DNA from: Streptomyces sp. NWU339
GTDB taxonomy: Bacteria; Actinomycetota; Actinomycetes; Streptomycetales; Streptomycetaceae
Length of the DNA: 64,000 nucleotides
NCBI RefSeq assembly: GCF_003143855.1
Contig: NZ_QFRK01000011.1
Coordinates: 163,924 to 227,923, forward strand
Direction of reading: 5' to 3'
Made by a program: the position numbers and the translations under genes. Below the pieces are notes generated by a model. It made no database searches and was not told the DNA's origin. It saw nothing but the letters and a program-made list of their open reading frames with translations. Each line of letters begins with the position of its first letter. Position 1 is the stretch's first letter. Positions 7,146-16,434 of this stretch are shown here, piece by piece.

Positions 7146-10100
7146 TCAGCAGCGGCCACGCCAGGGGTATGCCCAGGTTCCCGAGCGGTAGCGGGGGACG
7201 TACCACTTCATCCAGACGCTGGTCCCCATGTTGATGTGCAGACACTGACCACGGTTGGCGGCCCAGTTCGCGATCACCTGGATCGTCGCCAGATAGATGG
7301 TCAGCACCGATGCCACGCCTATGATGATGGGCGCTGCCGGAATGAAGATCACCGACAGAAGGCCTGCGACGGCCCCGATGATGGTGTAGGTGTACCAGCC
7401 GTAGTTGCCGATGCGGTAGGTCCACCTCTTGTTGACCACGAGCTTCACCGAGACGCCGCCCCATCCGGTTCCCCAGCCGCCCGGTGCCCAGAACTTGGCG
7501 GTGACCCGGCCCCACGAGTAGGAGCGGGTTTTCGACCGACTCCACCGTCCGTCGAGGTCGGTGCAGTTGACGGGGTCCCCGGAGCAGTACTCGTAGGCGT
7601 TGGAGCTGCCGCCGTAGACCGGGTCGGCCGACAGGAAGCGTCCGATGGCCGGGTCATAGAGCCGCGAGCCCATGAGGATCGACCCGGTGGGCGTCTCGCT
7701 CGACCGCTGCTTCTCACCGAGCCAGTTGTAGCGGGTCGCCGCCTGCCCGGCGCGAGGGTTGCCGTACTCGTCGTTGTCGAGCGCGACGGGTGCGACGGAG
7801 GCATCCAGGGGGAGCTGCAAGGCGATGTCTCCGTGGATGCTCGCCAGTTGGAGCACCACGTCACCGGTCTTGCTGGTGACGGCGCCCATCGAGCCGGCCG
7901 CGGACTCGACGATCCGGCTGACCGCCCCGCCGCTGTTCTCCGTGACCCAGCGCGGGCTGTCGGAGTCGCTGTCGTAGTGGTTGACCTTCGCCTGTGTCTG
8001 GGTCCAGGTGGAACCGCTGCCGGTCTCCACCGTCCAGGAGCGGAAGCGCAGGGCGGCGTCGAGCTTCCAGGTCTGACGCGTCCCGCCCGCAGTCTGCTGG
8101 TGGGCCAGGTCGTTGGCGTAGTAACCGATCGTGGTACCGCCGGGCCGGGCCGTGGTGCGGCCGAAGGCGTCGTAGGTGTGGCCGGCGGCGATCAGCCGGT
8201 CGGCTGAGTCGTACGTCTGGCTGGTGGTCGTTCCTCCCGTCGTGGGGCAGTCCGCGCCGGACGTGCCCGCGGCGCTGGTCAGGGACTTGCGGTTGGCGCG
8301 GGCGTCGTAGGTGTAGCCGCGGACCGTGCAGACGGTGCCCGCGGTGTCCTCGACCTTCGTAAGACGGCCGGCGGCATCGTAACCGTACGACTGGTCGGAC
8401 CACCCGGAGTGCCGGGTGACCCGGCCCTGCACGGAGCGGGCGACGCTGTCCGAGTAGACGACCAGGCCGTCGCTGTCCCGCGTGTAGGTGCGCCGGGTGA
8501 CGTCGCCGTCGTCGTCGCGCGTCTGCTCCATGGTGTAGCCGCCGGGGAGCTTCTCGCTGACGATGGCCCCGTCCGCGTTGTACGTGGCACTGAACGAACC
8601 CGCCACCGAGTCCGTCACCCTGGTCGCCAGACCCCGGGGTTCGGCCGAGTGGTCGTAGGTGTACGTCACCGAGGACGGCACGCTGTCACTGACCCTGGTG
8701 GGCCGGTCGAGCAGGTCGTACTCGGAGGTCGTCGTACCGCCGTCGGCGTCGGTGTAGGAGGTCTGACGGCCCAGCGCGTCGTAGGCGCGGGTGATGGTGC
8801 CGCCGGTCGCCGAGACCGACTTGAGGACCCGGCCGGAGGCCGCGTCGTACTCGGTGGTGACCTCGGGCACGGCCTGGCCGAGGCCTCCGGCGACCTTGAC
8901 CGTGACCGGACGTCCCGCCCCGTCGTACTCCGTGGTGCTGGTGCGGGTGACGCCGTTCGCCGTCTCGACGGTCTTGGTGAGGTTGCCCCAGCGGTCGTAC
9001 TCGAAGCTGCTGGTGGCCGACTGGGAGGGGTTCGAGCCGCCGCCGGTGATCGCCCCGGCCGGGCCGACGGAACACAGGAGGTCGGCCCACTCGGGCCGGC
9101 CCTGACAGGTGCCGGTGCCGGTGCCGGACCAGTACACGGAGACCCGGGTGGTGGCCTCGGACGGTGTGGCCCCGGGCAGGATCTGCTTGCTGACCCGGCC
9201 CTGCGCGTCGTACTCGGTGGTCGTGGTCAGCGCCAGACCGTCCGGGTCCTCGACGGACTTCAGGGGCAGCCCTTTCGCCCAGTCGATGACCGTCCTGGTC
9301 ACCTGCTTCTCGCCCTGCACGGCCGGGTGCTCGCGGACCTGGGCGCCGGACGTGACGGTGGTGAGCTGTCCCTCCACCTGGGCGGAGCCGTCCGTCGGGC
9401 GGCCCTCGTCATACGTGTTGACGGTCCACGGGCGGGCCGTGACGGAAGTGCCGGCCGCCACCAGGGTGGTGGAACCGGACTTCAGGTCCGCCGTCAGGTC
9501 GATGCGCTTGAGCGGGCCGAGTTCCTCCAGCTGCCGGGTCCCTTCGGAGTTGTAGACGGAACGCGTGGAGAGCAGTTCCGCGCGTTCGGCGGTCGACAGG
9601 CCCTCGATGCCCAGTTCGGCGAGGGTCGCGGTGTCGCTCCCGGAGGTGCCGAGTGCGAGAGCGCGGTTCGTCGCGGAGAGCTCCCGCACCGTGTTGCCGT
9701 AACGGTCGTACTCGGTGGCGGTGATGGAGCCGCCGGGCGCCGCCGTGTTCACCGGCTGTCCGGAGATACCCAGATAGTGGACAGTGGCCCGCTTGTAGTT
9801 GCTCGCCGCCAGCGAGGCACCGGAGTTGGACACCGGCACCACGTCCGCGGGAAACACGGCGGTGGCGTCGACCGGGGCGCTGGTCTGCCCCCACTTGCGC
9901 ACGTCCGAACCGCCCATGGCGTACGGCGCCGTCGCGCCCGTGCCCGGCACGTCGTAGACGACGGTGGTGACTGCCTCGCCCTGCTCGGTGTCCGTGCTGC
10001 CCGGGGAGAGGGCGGCACGGCGGACGCTGAGCAGCATGCCGTCACTACTGGCGGAGCCGACCTTGCCGTAGGTGAAGGTCCACGGCTTCTCACCCTTGGC

Positions 10101-13100
10101 CCGGTAGGTCACGACCCGGCCCGCGCTGTCGTAGGTGTACTCCGTGCGGGAGTCGGCGGAGAGCCGGGGGTCCCACTGCTGGCGCAGACGGCCGTCGGTG
10201 TCGTACCGGTAGGTCGCCACGGCCACCGCGGTCGCCGCGGACGCGCCGGCTGCGGTCGACCACAGCCGCAGTTCCTTGACCTGACCGGAGTAGTCGCCCA
10301 TGGCGGAGCCGGTCGCCGTGGTGCTGTCGGCGTAGACGAACTCCAGGACGCGGCACCCCTTCGTCGCGGGAGCGGACTCACAGGCCGTGGCTGTCACCGC
10401 CGAGGTCGGGGCAATGATCATCTTGGGCCGGACGAGACTCTTGCCACCGGTGGGCACCGACTCGGTGACCGTCGTGGTGGTGGAGTTGTCCAGTCCGTCC
10501 ACGAAGGACCGCGACGCACGCCAGGTCGGCGGCGACGACGAGGGGACCGGGGCGAAGGTGGTGACGCGTCCCTCGGTGTCCCGCAGGGTGAAGTTCCCGG
10601 AGAAGTTGCCGGTCAGTGTGTAGTCGGACAGCCACGCCTCCGGCACCCAGCCGGTCTTGTCCTTGTTCGCGGTGAAGTGGTACTCGGTGTCGCCCGCGGT
10701 GGTCCCGATGCTGAGTGAGGTGGCAGACGTCTTCACCAGGCTGTCGTAAGGAATGGCCACCTGGCTGGAGGCGGCCCCGTAGAGCCACTCCTTGCCGAAG
10801 ACCGCGACCTGGCCGCCCTCGTCACCGATGAGCTTCGCCGCGGCCTGTGGGTCGCGCGAGGAGGCACTTCGGGCCACGGACAGGCCGAAACCCGAGGCGT
10901 CCGACGCCGACAGGGTGTAGTCGCCGGTCAGGAGGTTGACCGAACCCGGACCGATCTCCGTACCGGCGGCGTCGTCACCGTCCTCGTTGACGACGACGGA
11001 CAGCGGCTCGGTGCTGCCGGAGGCATTGTTGGGGCCGGTGAAGTCTGCCTTGATCTGGATACTGCCGTCGGGATCGACGGTCTTGGCCGCGTCCCACACC
11101 AGCGGGGCGTTCCGGCCGCCGGTCAGCGCGACCGGCCAGGCCGTGAGCGCGTTGTCGCCGGAGGTCACGTCGCCGGGCGGAATCCTCGTCCAGTCGTCGG
11201 CCGCGGAGCGCCGCCAGGAGAAGGACACCTTGTCGTACTTGGCGGAGTCTCCCTCACCGACGAGTGACAGCCGGCGCGCGGTGCGCTCGCCCTCGCTGGG
11301 CTGCACGAAGCCGCCGGGACCCGCGTGGAAGGTGTACTCGACCACCGTGGACTTGTTGTCCGCCTTGTCCACAGCTCGGACCTGGAGGGTGTGGGTGCCG
11401 TCCTTGGGCGGGGTGATCGACAGGGCCTTGGCCGTGCTCGCACCCCCAGTAGTGACCTTGGTCCAGGTCACGTCGTCCAGCGACCACTCGAGCCAGTTGT
11501 GGTCGGTGCCGGAGGGCGGGGTGACGGTGAAGGTGCCGGCCTGGCCGGCGCCCTTGACCCACTGATCAGCCGGGTAGTCCGTGGAGACGATCTTCGTGGG
11601 AGCGGAAGGCGCCGTGGTGTCGACCGTGAAGGTCTTCCACGCCGACCAGCCGTTGTTGTAGTGCGTGCCGTCATAGGGGGAGGTGCGGAACTTGTAGGTC
11701 TTGCCGTTCGTCAGCACTCCCGAGGGGACGGTGACGGAGGCGACCTGCCCGGACGGCACGTACTTCGAGACGAGGACGTTGCCGACCTGGGTGTCGGTGG
11801 CGTTGTCGAAGATCTGGAAGGTGCCGTTGACCTTGTCACCGTCGGCGTCGACGAAGGTGTCCCGCAGCGTCGGGGTGAGGGTGTTCACCGTGTAGGCGCC
11901 GCCGTAGGAGAAGTACGGCGGGCCGGCCTCCTGCTTGGTGCCGGTGCGCGGCCGGTAGTTGTAGGTGACGACCAGCTTCGGCGGGTTCGTGGCCGCGTTG
12001 GCGGAGTTGACGCGCTTCCACTGTGCCACGACCGACTCGTCGGTGGCGCGGATGCCCATGTGGCCGCGGGTGGCCTTGGCCGAGGCCCACTCCTGCACCA
12101 GCGTGGTCACGTTGGCGTTGATCCAGCCGTCGGGCTGGCTGGTGCACGAGGTGTTGCCGCGGGTCTCGGTGGAGGTGGCCTTCTTCGCCGTCATGACCGG
12201 CCGGTTGGTCCACCGGCTGGAGGTGGATGCCGCGGGCGAGGACCAGACCTCCCACGGGTAGGCCTTGCAGTCGAGGTTGTTGCCGGAGTGGAAGTTCCAC
12301 AGGCTCAGCTTGGCGTCCAGGACCAGCGCGTCCTGGACGGGTGTGGTGTTCCAGGAGATGAAGGACTGCGCGGTGCGCGGGGTGCCGTCGGCGTTCTTGG
12401 TGCCCGGGTTGCCGAAGTCCAGCTCGACGTCGGTGGACCAGTCGACGGTCTCGCCTTGCTGCACGTAGGTGTCGAAGACGTTGGACAGTGAGGAGGTGGA
12501 CGGGTCGATGGTGACCGGGTACTTGGTGTCCGGGTCGGTGAGGAAGTCCGCGTCCGGGGTGATCAGCAGGTCGACGGAGGCGCCCTGCTGGACCACCTTC
12601 ATGCCGACCCTGGCCTTGCGGGTGTGCTCGCCGGAGCGCTGGTCGACGGTGGAGTCCCACATCACCGGCGCGGGCATCACCGCCCGCTTCTTGTTCTTCT
12701 TGTCGGTGAACAGCACGCTGCCGTCGGCGAGTTGCTTCGCCTTCAGGCCCTTGGCCTTCAGCGGCAGCGTGTAGGAGTAGTCACCGGTTCCGGGGCGCTG
12801 CTTGAGTTCGACGAACTGCTCGAAGCCGGTCCGGGTGGCCTCGACGACCACGTCCGCGCCCGGTACGGCGTTGACGTACTCCGCCCGGGTGCCGTCCAGC
12901 TTCGGCTCGGGCAGGCCGCCCTTCCACTGCAGCGTGATCTGCTGATCACCCTCGCCCAGGGTCACCAGGTCGGTGGCCTTGGCCTGCTGAGCGGCCTTCA
13001 GTGACTTCGCCGGGGTCCCGGACCTCCCGGCCAGGCGCAGCCCGCCCGGATGCGCCATGGGCTCGACCGTCCCGTCGTCGCCCCGGACGAGGTCCAGGTC

Positions 13101-13454
13101 GACATCGCGCCACTCTCCGGTGGCTCCGTCCTCGAACCGTACGGGCCCGGCGGTGAGTTCCGTGGTGAGCGAGCCGTCCTTGTTCGCCCACGTCGTGGAG
13201 GTCTCGGTGCGCTCGGACAGCGCCTCGACCCGCTTCCCGGACAGGCGGGCGGCCACTCGGGCGGAGGGGATGTCGGCGGCTTGCGTGGCTGCCGCGCTCT
13301 TCGGCTTCTCGCGGTCCTGCGGGGCGGCAAATGCCATATGGGCCCCGTCGAGCAATGTGACGGCTAATGCGAGAGACAGGCTTCCCGCTATCCAGCGGGT
13401 GGTTCTGCCAGTTCCAGCACGTCTGCGTCGCCATGGCGCAGGCTTGCGCATCAT
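7146..13454 (-). CDS. Secreted giant RHS/YD-repeat protein with variable membrane-active C-terminal tip (polymorphic toxin)
   Basis: A 2102-residue protein. Start is set at the ATG of 13454 (ATGATG, GGAG 5-8 bp upstream); the longer in-frame start at 13493 lacks a ribosome site. Order: signal peptide with twin basic block (WRRRRAG) and cleavage near AFAA; N-terminal beta domain; DNRLRE-type domain (TYVQQGETVDWSTD, about residues 330-480); fibronectin-like modules (about 500-720); long YD-repeat shell (YDTDGRL, YDSAGRV, YDALGRQ, YDAAGRL); RHS core end (YDPAIGRFLSADPVYGG ... DPVNCTDLDGRW). The last 131 residues (7149-7541) have a different composition, a long hydrophobic segment (IIGAVAGLLSVIFIPAAPII) and a Trp-rich Cys-containing end. 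GC counted at 37 of 60 for 7261-7320, clearly below neighbours. Probable contact or secreted toxin. Confidence 0.88.
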   Translation of the reverse strand: MMRKPAPWRRRRAGTGRTTRWIAGSLSLALAVTLLDGAHMAFAAPQDREKPKSAAATQAADIPSARVAARLSGKRVEALSERTETSTTWANKDGSLTTELTAGPVRFEDGATGEWRDVDLDLVRGDDGTVEPMAHPGGLRLAGRSGTPAKSLKAAQQAKATDLVTLGEGDQQITLQWKGGLPEPKLDGTRAEYVNAVPGADVVVEATRTGFEQFVELKQRPGTGDYSYTLPLKAKGLKAKQLADGSVLFTDKKNKKRAVMPAPVMWDSTVDQRSGEHTRKARVGMKVVQQGASVDLLITPDADFLTDPDTKYPVTIDPSTSSLSNVFDTYVQQGETVDWSTDVELDFGNPGTKNADGTPRTAQSFISWNTTPVQDALVLDAKLSLWNFHSGNNLDCKAYPWEVWSSPAASTSSRWTNRPVMTAKKATSTETRGNTSCTSQPDGWINANVTTLVQEWASAKATRGHMGIRATDESVVAQWKRVNSANAATNPPKLVVTYNYRPRTGTKQEAGPPYFSYGGAYTVNTLTPTLRDTFVDADGDKVNGTFQIFDNATDTQVGNVLVSKYVPSGQVASVTVPSGVLTNGKTYKFRTSPYDGTHYNNGWSAWKTFTVDTTAPSAPTKIVSTDYPADQWVKGAGQAGTFTVTPPSGTDHNWLEWSLDDVTWTKVTTGGASTAKALSITPPKDGTHTLQVRAVDKADNKSTVVEYTFHAGPGGFVQPSEGERTARRLSLVGEGDSAKYDKVSFSWRRSAADDWTRIPPGDVTSGDNALTAWPVALTGGRNAPLVWDAAKTVDPDGSIQIKADFTGPNNASGSTEPLSVVVNEDGDDAAGTEIGPGSVNLLTGDYTLSASDASGFGLSVARSASSRDPQAAAKLIGDEGGQVAVFGKEWLYGAASSQVAIPYDSLVKTSATSLSIGTTAGDTEYHFTANKDKTGWVPEAWLSDYTLTGNFSGNFTLRDTEGRVTTFAPVPSSSPPTWRASRSFVDGLDNSTTTTVTESVPTGGKSLVRPKMIIAPTSAVTATACESAPATKGCRVLEFVYADSTTATGSAMGDYSGQVKELRLWSTAAGASAATAVAVATYRYDTDGRLRQQWDPRLSADSRTEYTYDSAGRVVTYRAKGEKPWTFTYGKVGSASSDGMLLSVRRAALSPGSTDTEQGEAVTTVVYDVPGTGATAPYAMGGSDVRKWGQTSAPVDATAVFPADVVPVSNSGASLAASNYKRATVHYLGISGQPVNTAAPGGSITATEYDRYGNTVRELSATNRALALGTSGSDTATLAELGIEGLSTAERAELLSTRSVYNSEGTRQLEELGPLKRIDLTADLKSGSTTLVAAGTSVTARPWTVNTYDEGRPTDGSAQVEGQLTTVTSGAQVREHPAVQGEKQVTRTVIDWAKGLPLKSVEDPDGLALTTTTEYDAQGRVSKQILPGATPSEATTRVSVYWSGTGTGTCQGRPEWADLLCSVGPAGAITGGGSNPSQSATSSFEYDRWGNLTKTVETANGVTRTSTTEYDGAGRPVTVKVAGGLGQAVPEVTTEYDAASGRVLKSVSATGGTITRAYDALGRQTSYTDADGGTTTSEYDLLDRPTRVSDSVPSSVTYTYDHSAEPRGLATRVTDSVAGSFSATYNADGAIVSEKLPGGYTMEQTRDDDGDVTRRTYTRDSDGLVVYSDSVARSVQGRVTRHSGWSDQSYGYDAAGRLTKVEDTAGTVCTVRGYTYDARANRKSLTSAAGTSGADCPTTGGTTTSQTYDSADRLIAAGHTYDAFGRTTARPGGTTIGYYANDLAHQQTAGGTRQTWKLDAALRFRSWTVETGSGSTWTQTQAKVNHYDSDSDSPRWVTENSGGAVSRIVESAAGSMGAVTSKTGDVVLQLASIHGDIALQLPLDASVAPVALDNDEYGNPRAGQAATRYNWLGEKQRSSETPTGSILMGSRLYDPAIGRFLSADPVYGGSSNAYEYCSGDPVNCTDLDGRWSRSKTRSYSWGRVTAKFWAPGGWGTGWGGVSVKLVVNKRWTYRIGNYGWYTYTIIGAVAGLLSVIFIPAAPIIIGVASVLTIYLATIQVIANWAANRGQCLHINMGTSVWMKWYVPRYRSGTWAYPWRGRC

Positions 13455-13587
13455 CTGATCTCCGGTTCTTCTCTGCCTGCCATACAACGTCACAGGTGTG
13501 ACGTTGCGGCGAAGCTACCGTGAGGAAAAAGCCCAGGTAATCGCCCCAGACACCCACAAGCGGAACCAGCCCCGCCGACAGGATGAA

Positions 13588-13601
13588 GTGATCTTGATCA
13601 C
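13588..13601. promoter_or_regulatory. CRP/FNR-type palindrome in the divergent RHS-amidase intergenic region
   Basis: GTGATCTTGATCAC is a perfect palindrome of the form GTGA-N6-TCAC, the core recognised by CRP-family regulators. It sits 134 bp upstream of the RHS start and 174 bp upstream of the amidase start. The rest of this 320-bp gap holds no gene. Regulation by Crp is inferred only from the site. Confidence 0.4.
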
Positions 13602-13706
13602 TCGAAACGGCCTGGTCGTCGTGCCGTACGTGGCCGGTTTTCGCTCTTCCCGCCGATGCGTCGATCCGCTCGTGCAACCTTCACCCGGTGCTGTCGGTCT
13701 CCTGTG

Positions 13707-13728
13707 CGACCATCCGTTCGGATGGTCG
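13707..13728 (+). other. Hairpin in the amidase 5' leader
   Basis: A 10-bp perfect stem (CGACCATCCG with CGGATGGTCG) around two bases lies 47 bp upstream of the amidase ATG. It could influence mRNA stability or attenuation, or be an operator. I see no match to the ydaO (c-di-AMP) riboswitch known upstream of some Streptomyces cell-wall hydrolases. Confidence 0.4.
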
Positions 13729-13774
13729 ACTTCCGCTCTGCTCCTCCCCCCTGAAGAAGGACCTGCGAACTGAC

Positions 13775-16102
13775 ATGCGCACTCCACGTCACTTCTGGAA
13801 GACGGCCGCCGTCGTCGCGGCCGGACTGTCCGGAGCACTCGTCCTGCAGAGCATGACGGGGCAGCAGACCAGCAGCGATCCCTCCGACGGCGCACCGGGG
13901 CCCGTCACCAGCAAGGCGGAGACGACCGAACTGCGGATGTCCGGGGACGGCACCTCCGCCTCTCTGGGCAAGCGGGACACCGGACCGTTCAGCATGCTCG
14001 GCGTGACCTGGTCCGACCCGTCCGCCCGCGTCGGCGGCACGGTCGAGGTCCGCACCCGGCAGGCCGGTACGCAGACCTGGTCGCGGTGGCTGAGGCTGGA
14101 CGGCGACAGCGGTCAGGGCGAGAGCGGAGCCCTGCGCGGCGGCACCGAACCGGCCTGGGTGGGCCCGTCCGACGGCGTCGAGGTACGGGTCGACGGCAAG
14201 GGCACCACGCGGCTGCCGAAGGGGCTGCGCCTGGACATGGTCGACCCCGGCAGCGGCAAGGTCACGGCGCTGGAGCCGGCGGCGTACGCGGCCGAGGAGA
14301 CCGAGACGCCCGACCCCTCGGCCTCCGATCCGGACACCGAGCCCGGCACGGACCCGGGCACGGACCCCGGTACGGACCCGGGCACCGTTCCGCAGCCGGA
14401 CGAGACCGTCTCCGAGCCACCCGCCCCCGAGCCGACGGTGCCCGCACCGTCCTCCTCCGACCCCTCCGACCCCTCTGAGCCCCCGGCGCCGGAGCCCTCG
14501 GCGTCCGAGCCGTCCGCCTCCTCCTCGCCCACCGCCTCACCCAGCCCCTCGGTGAGCGTGCCGCCCGCACCGCCCTCCACCGCGCCGCGTCCGCCGATCA
14601 CCGACCGCGCCGGCTGGGGTGCGGACGAGTCGATCAGCCCGGAGGAGCCCGGCTATCTGCCCGGCGACCGGGTCAAGGCGGTCGTGGTGCACCACACCGC
14701 CGAGTCCAACGACTACACCTGCGCCCAGGGCCCGGCCGTGGTCCGCGGCATCTACGCCTACCACGTCAAGCAGCTCGGCTGGAAAGACCTGGGCTACAAC
14801 TTCCTGGTCGACAAGTGCGGCACGGTCTACGAGGGCCGCAAGGGCGGGGTGGACCGGCCGGTGATGGGCGCCCACGCCTACGGCTTCAACGCCGAGACCA
14901 CCGGTATCTCCGTCCTCGGCACCTACACCTCCACCGCTCCCTCCACGGCGGCCATGACCTCCGTCGCCCGCATCGCCGCCTGGAAGCTCGGCCAGTACGG
15001 CGTCGACCCCACCGGCACCGCCACCCTCACCGCGGGCGACGGCGGACGCAGCTACTACGGGAAGACCTGGGCCAAGGGCGCCCAACTGTCCCTGCCCGCC
15101 ATCCACGGCCACCGCGACGGCTACAACACCCAGTGCCCGGGCGACGCCTTCTACAACAAGCTCGCCACCGTCCGCGCCTGGGCGGGCGGCCCGGTCTCCG
15201 GCCTCACCCTGAAGTCGGTCACCGGCACCGGGGCGTCCGGCTCGACCACCTACACCAAGAGCTCGGTGACCGTGAACTGGTCGGCCACCACCCCGGCCGC
15301 CCTCATCACGAAGTACGAACTGCTGGTGAACGGCAAGGTCGCCGCCACCGCCGCCGGCACCGCCACCTCCGCCAAGGCCACCCTGACCGCGGGCACCCAC
15401 AAGGTGGCCGTCCGCGCCGTCCACCAGTCCGGCAAGACGGCCACCACGGCCGCCGCGACCGTCGTCGCCGAGACCACCGCCCCCACCTTCACCACCAAGC
15501 CGAACCTGGCCCTGCGCACCGGCACCGTCAACACCGCCGCCGTCCCCCTCACCCTGAAGTGGAAGGCCACCGACGGCGCCGCACTGAAGGAGGTCCGGCT
15601 CACCGCCCCGACCGCCAAGACCTACGGACCCACGGTCACCAGCGCCCAGCACACCGCCAAGTCCGGCGCCGCCACCACCTGGTCGATGAAGGCCTACGAC
15701 CAGGCCGGCAACACCGCCACCGCCTCGGTCGCCGGCACCCCGGTCATCCTCCAGGAGAGCTCCGCCACGAAGTCCGGGACGTGGACGACCAAGTCCTCCA
15801 CCAGCTACCTCGGCGGCAAGTCGTACACCAGCTCCACCAAGAACGCCTCCCTGAGCTGGACCTTCACCGGCCGCTCCGTCGCCTGGGTCGTCTCCCGCGC
15901 CGCCACCTCCGGCCAGGCGCACATCTACGTCGACGGCAAGAAGCTCACCACCGTGGACCTGAAGTCGTCCACCACCAAGTACCGCGACGCGCTCTGGACC
16001 AAGACCTGGAGCAGCAGCGCCAAACACACCGTCAAGATCGTCGTCGTCGGCACCGGCGGCCGCCCGGCCATCACCACCGACGGCCTGGTCTACCTCAAGT
16101 AA
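13775..16102 (+). CDS. Secreted zinc N-acetylmuramoyl-L-alanine amidase (PGRP/Amidase_2) with Ig-like repeats
   Basis: A 775-residue cell-wall hydrolase cleaving the MurNAc-L-Ala bond. ATG 13775 gives a clean signal peptide (MRTPRHFWKTAAVVAAGLSG); the longer upstream frame lacks one. A beta domain (about 40-170) precedes a Pro/Ser/Thr/Glu linker with PGTD repeats (about 185-270). The PGRP-type amidase domain (about 275-475) has putative zinc ligands His306 (VVVHHT), His444 or His446 (IHGHRDG) and Cys454 (TQCPGD). Two Ig-like modules and a beta domain (SLSWTFTGRSVAWV) follow, probably for wall or glycan binding. A 17-bp-stem terminator ends the transcript. Roles in wall remodelling or lysis of competitors are both possible. 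Confidence 0.9.
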   Translation: MRTPRHFWKTAAVVAAGLSGALVLQSMTGQQTSSDPSDGAPGPVTSKAETTELRMSGDGTSASLGKRDTGPFSMLGVTWSDPSARVGGTVEVRTRQAGTQTWSRWLRLDGDSGQGESGALRGGTEPAWVGPSDGVEVRVDGKGTTRLPKGLRLDMVDPGSGKVTALEPAAYAAEETETPDPSASDPDTEPGTDPGTDPGTDPGTVPQPDETVSEPPAPEPTVPAPSSSDPSDPSEPPAPEPSASEPSASSSPTASPSPSVSVPPAPPSTAPRPPITDRAGWGADESISPEEPGYLPGDRVKAVVVHHTAESNDYTCAQGPAVVRGIYAYHVKQLGWKDLGYNFLVDKCGTVYEGRKGGVDRPVMGAHAYGFNAETTGISVLGTYTSTAPSTAAMTSVARIAAWKLGQYGVDPTGTATLTAGDGGRSYYGKTWAKGAQLSLPAIHGHRDGYNTQCPGDAFYNKLATVRAWAGGPVSGLTLKSVTGTGASGSTTYTKSSVTVNWSATTPAALITKYELLVNGKVAATAAGTATSAKATLTAGTHKVAVRAVHQSGKTATTAAATVVAETTAPTFTTKPNLALRTGTVNTAAVPLTLKWKATDGAALKEVRLTAPTAKTYGPTVTSAQHTAKSGAATTWSMKAYDQAGNTATASVAGTPVILQESSATKSGTWTTKSSTSYLGGKSYTSSTKNASLSWTFTGRSVAWVVSRAATSGQAHIYVDGKKLTTVDLKSSTTKYRDALWTKTWSSSAKHTVKIVVVGTGGRPAITTDGLVYLK

Positions 16103-16130
16103 CCACCCCCCGCCTCCGGCGACTCTTCGC

Positions 16131-16172
16131 GGCCCGGGGCCCGTCCGCACACACTCGGACGGGCCCCGGGCC
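16131..16172 (+). terminator. Strong terminator after the amidase gene
   Basis: A 17-bp perfect GC stem (16131-16147 with 16156-16172) and an 8-base loop lie 29 bp after the amidase stop. A second weaker hairpin (16178-16201) follows. The rest of the gap up to 16397 shows nothing recognisable. Confidence 0.85.
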
Positions 16173-16397
16173 TGTTCGAGCCCGCAATCGGGCGCGGGCT
16201 CCTCCTGGTCGGCGCCCTGACCACGCGGTGGGGCCGGGGACCTCGGACCGTGGGCAGAACGGTGTACGCCGAGTGGGAGGCCCACGATTCCCGCCGCCCC
16301 CTGCGGGACTCCCACGGAACGGGAGAGGCGGGAGAGACCGCACGAGCGAGGCCGTCAGAACGGGTCCAGCCGACCCATCGCCCCACCCGATGCACAG

Positions 16398-16430
16398 CGG
16401 GCCCCGGACCGGCGCGAAGGCCGGGGCCCG
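16398..16430 (-). terminator. Terminator of the HNH nuclease gene
   Basis: CGGGCCCCGG (16398-16407) pairs perfectly with CCGGGGCCCG (16421-16430), 5 bp after the minus-strand HNH stop codon. No T run. Confidence 0.7.
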
Positions 16431-16434
16431 CCGG

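Noticed and set aside
8409..10718. 769-codon plus-strand frame inside the RHS gene
   Set aside because: Shadow of YD-repeat coding; no ribosome site or domain.
13495..13774. ydaO-type (c-di-AMP) riboswitch upstream of the amidase
   Set aside because: Only a simple 10-bp hairpin is present; the long conserved multi-stem pattern could not be found.
14340..14400. Short direct repeats resembling a CRISPR-like or satellite array in the amidase gene
   Set aside because: They encode the PGTD linker repeats; no spacers of constant length.
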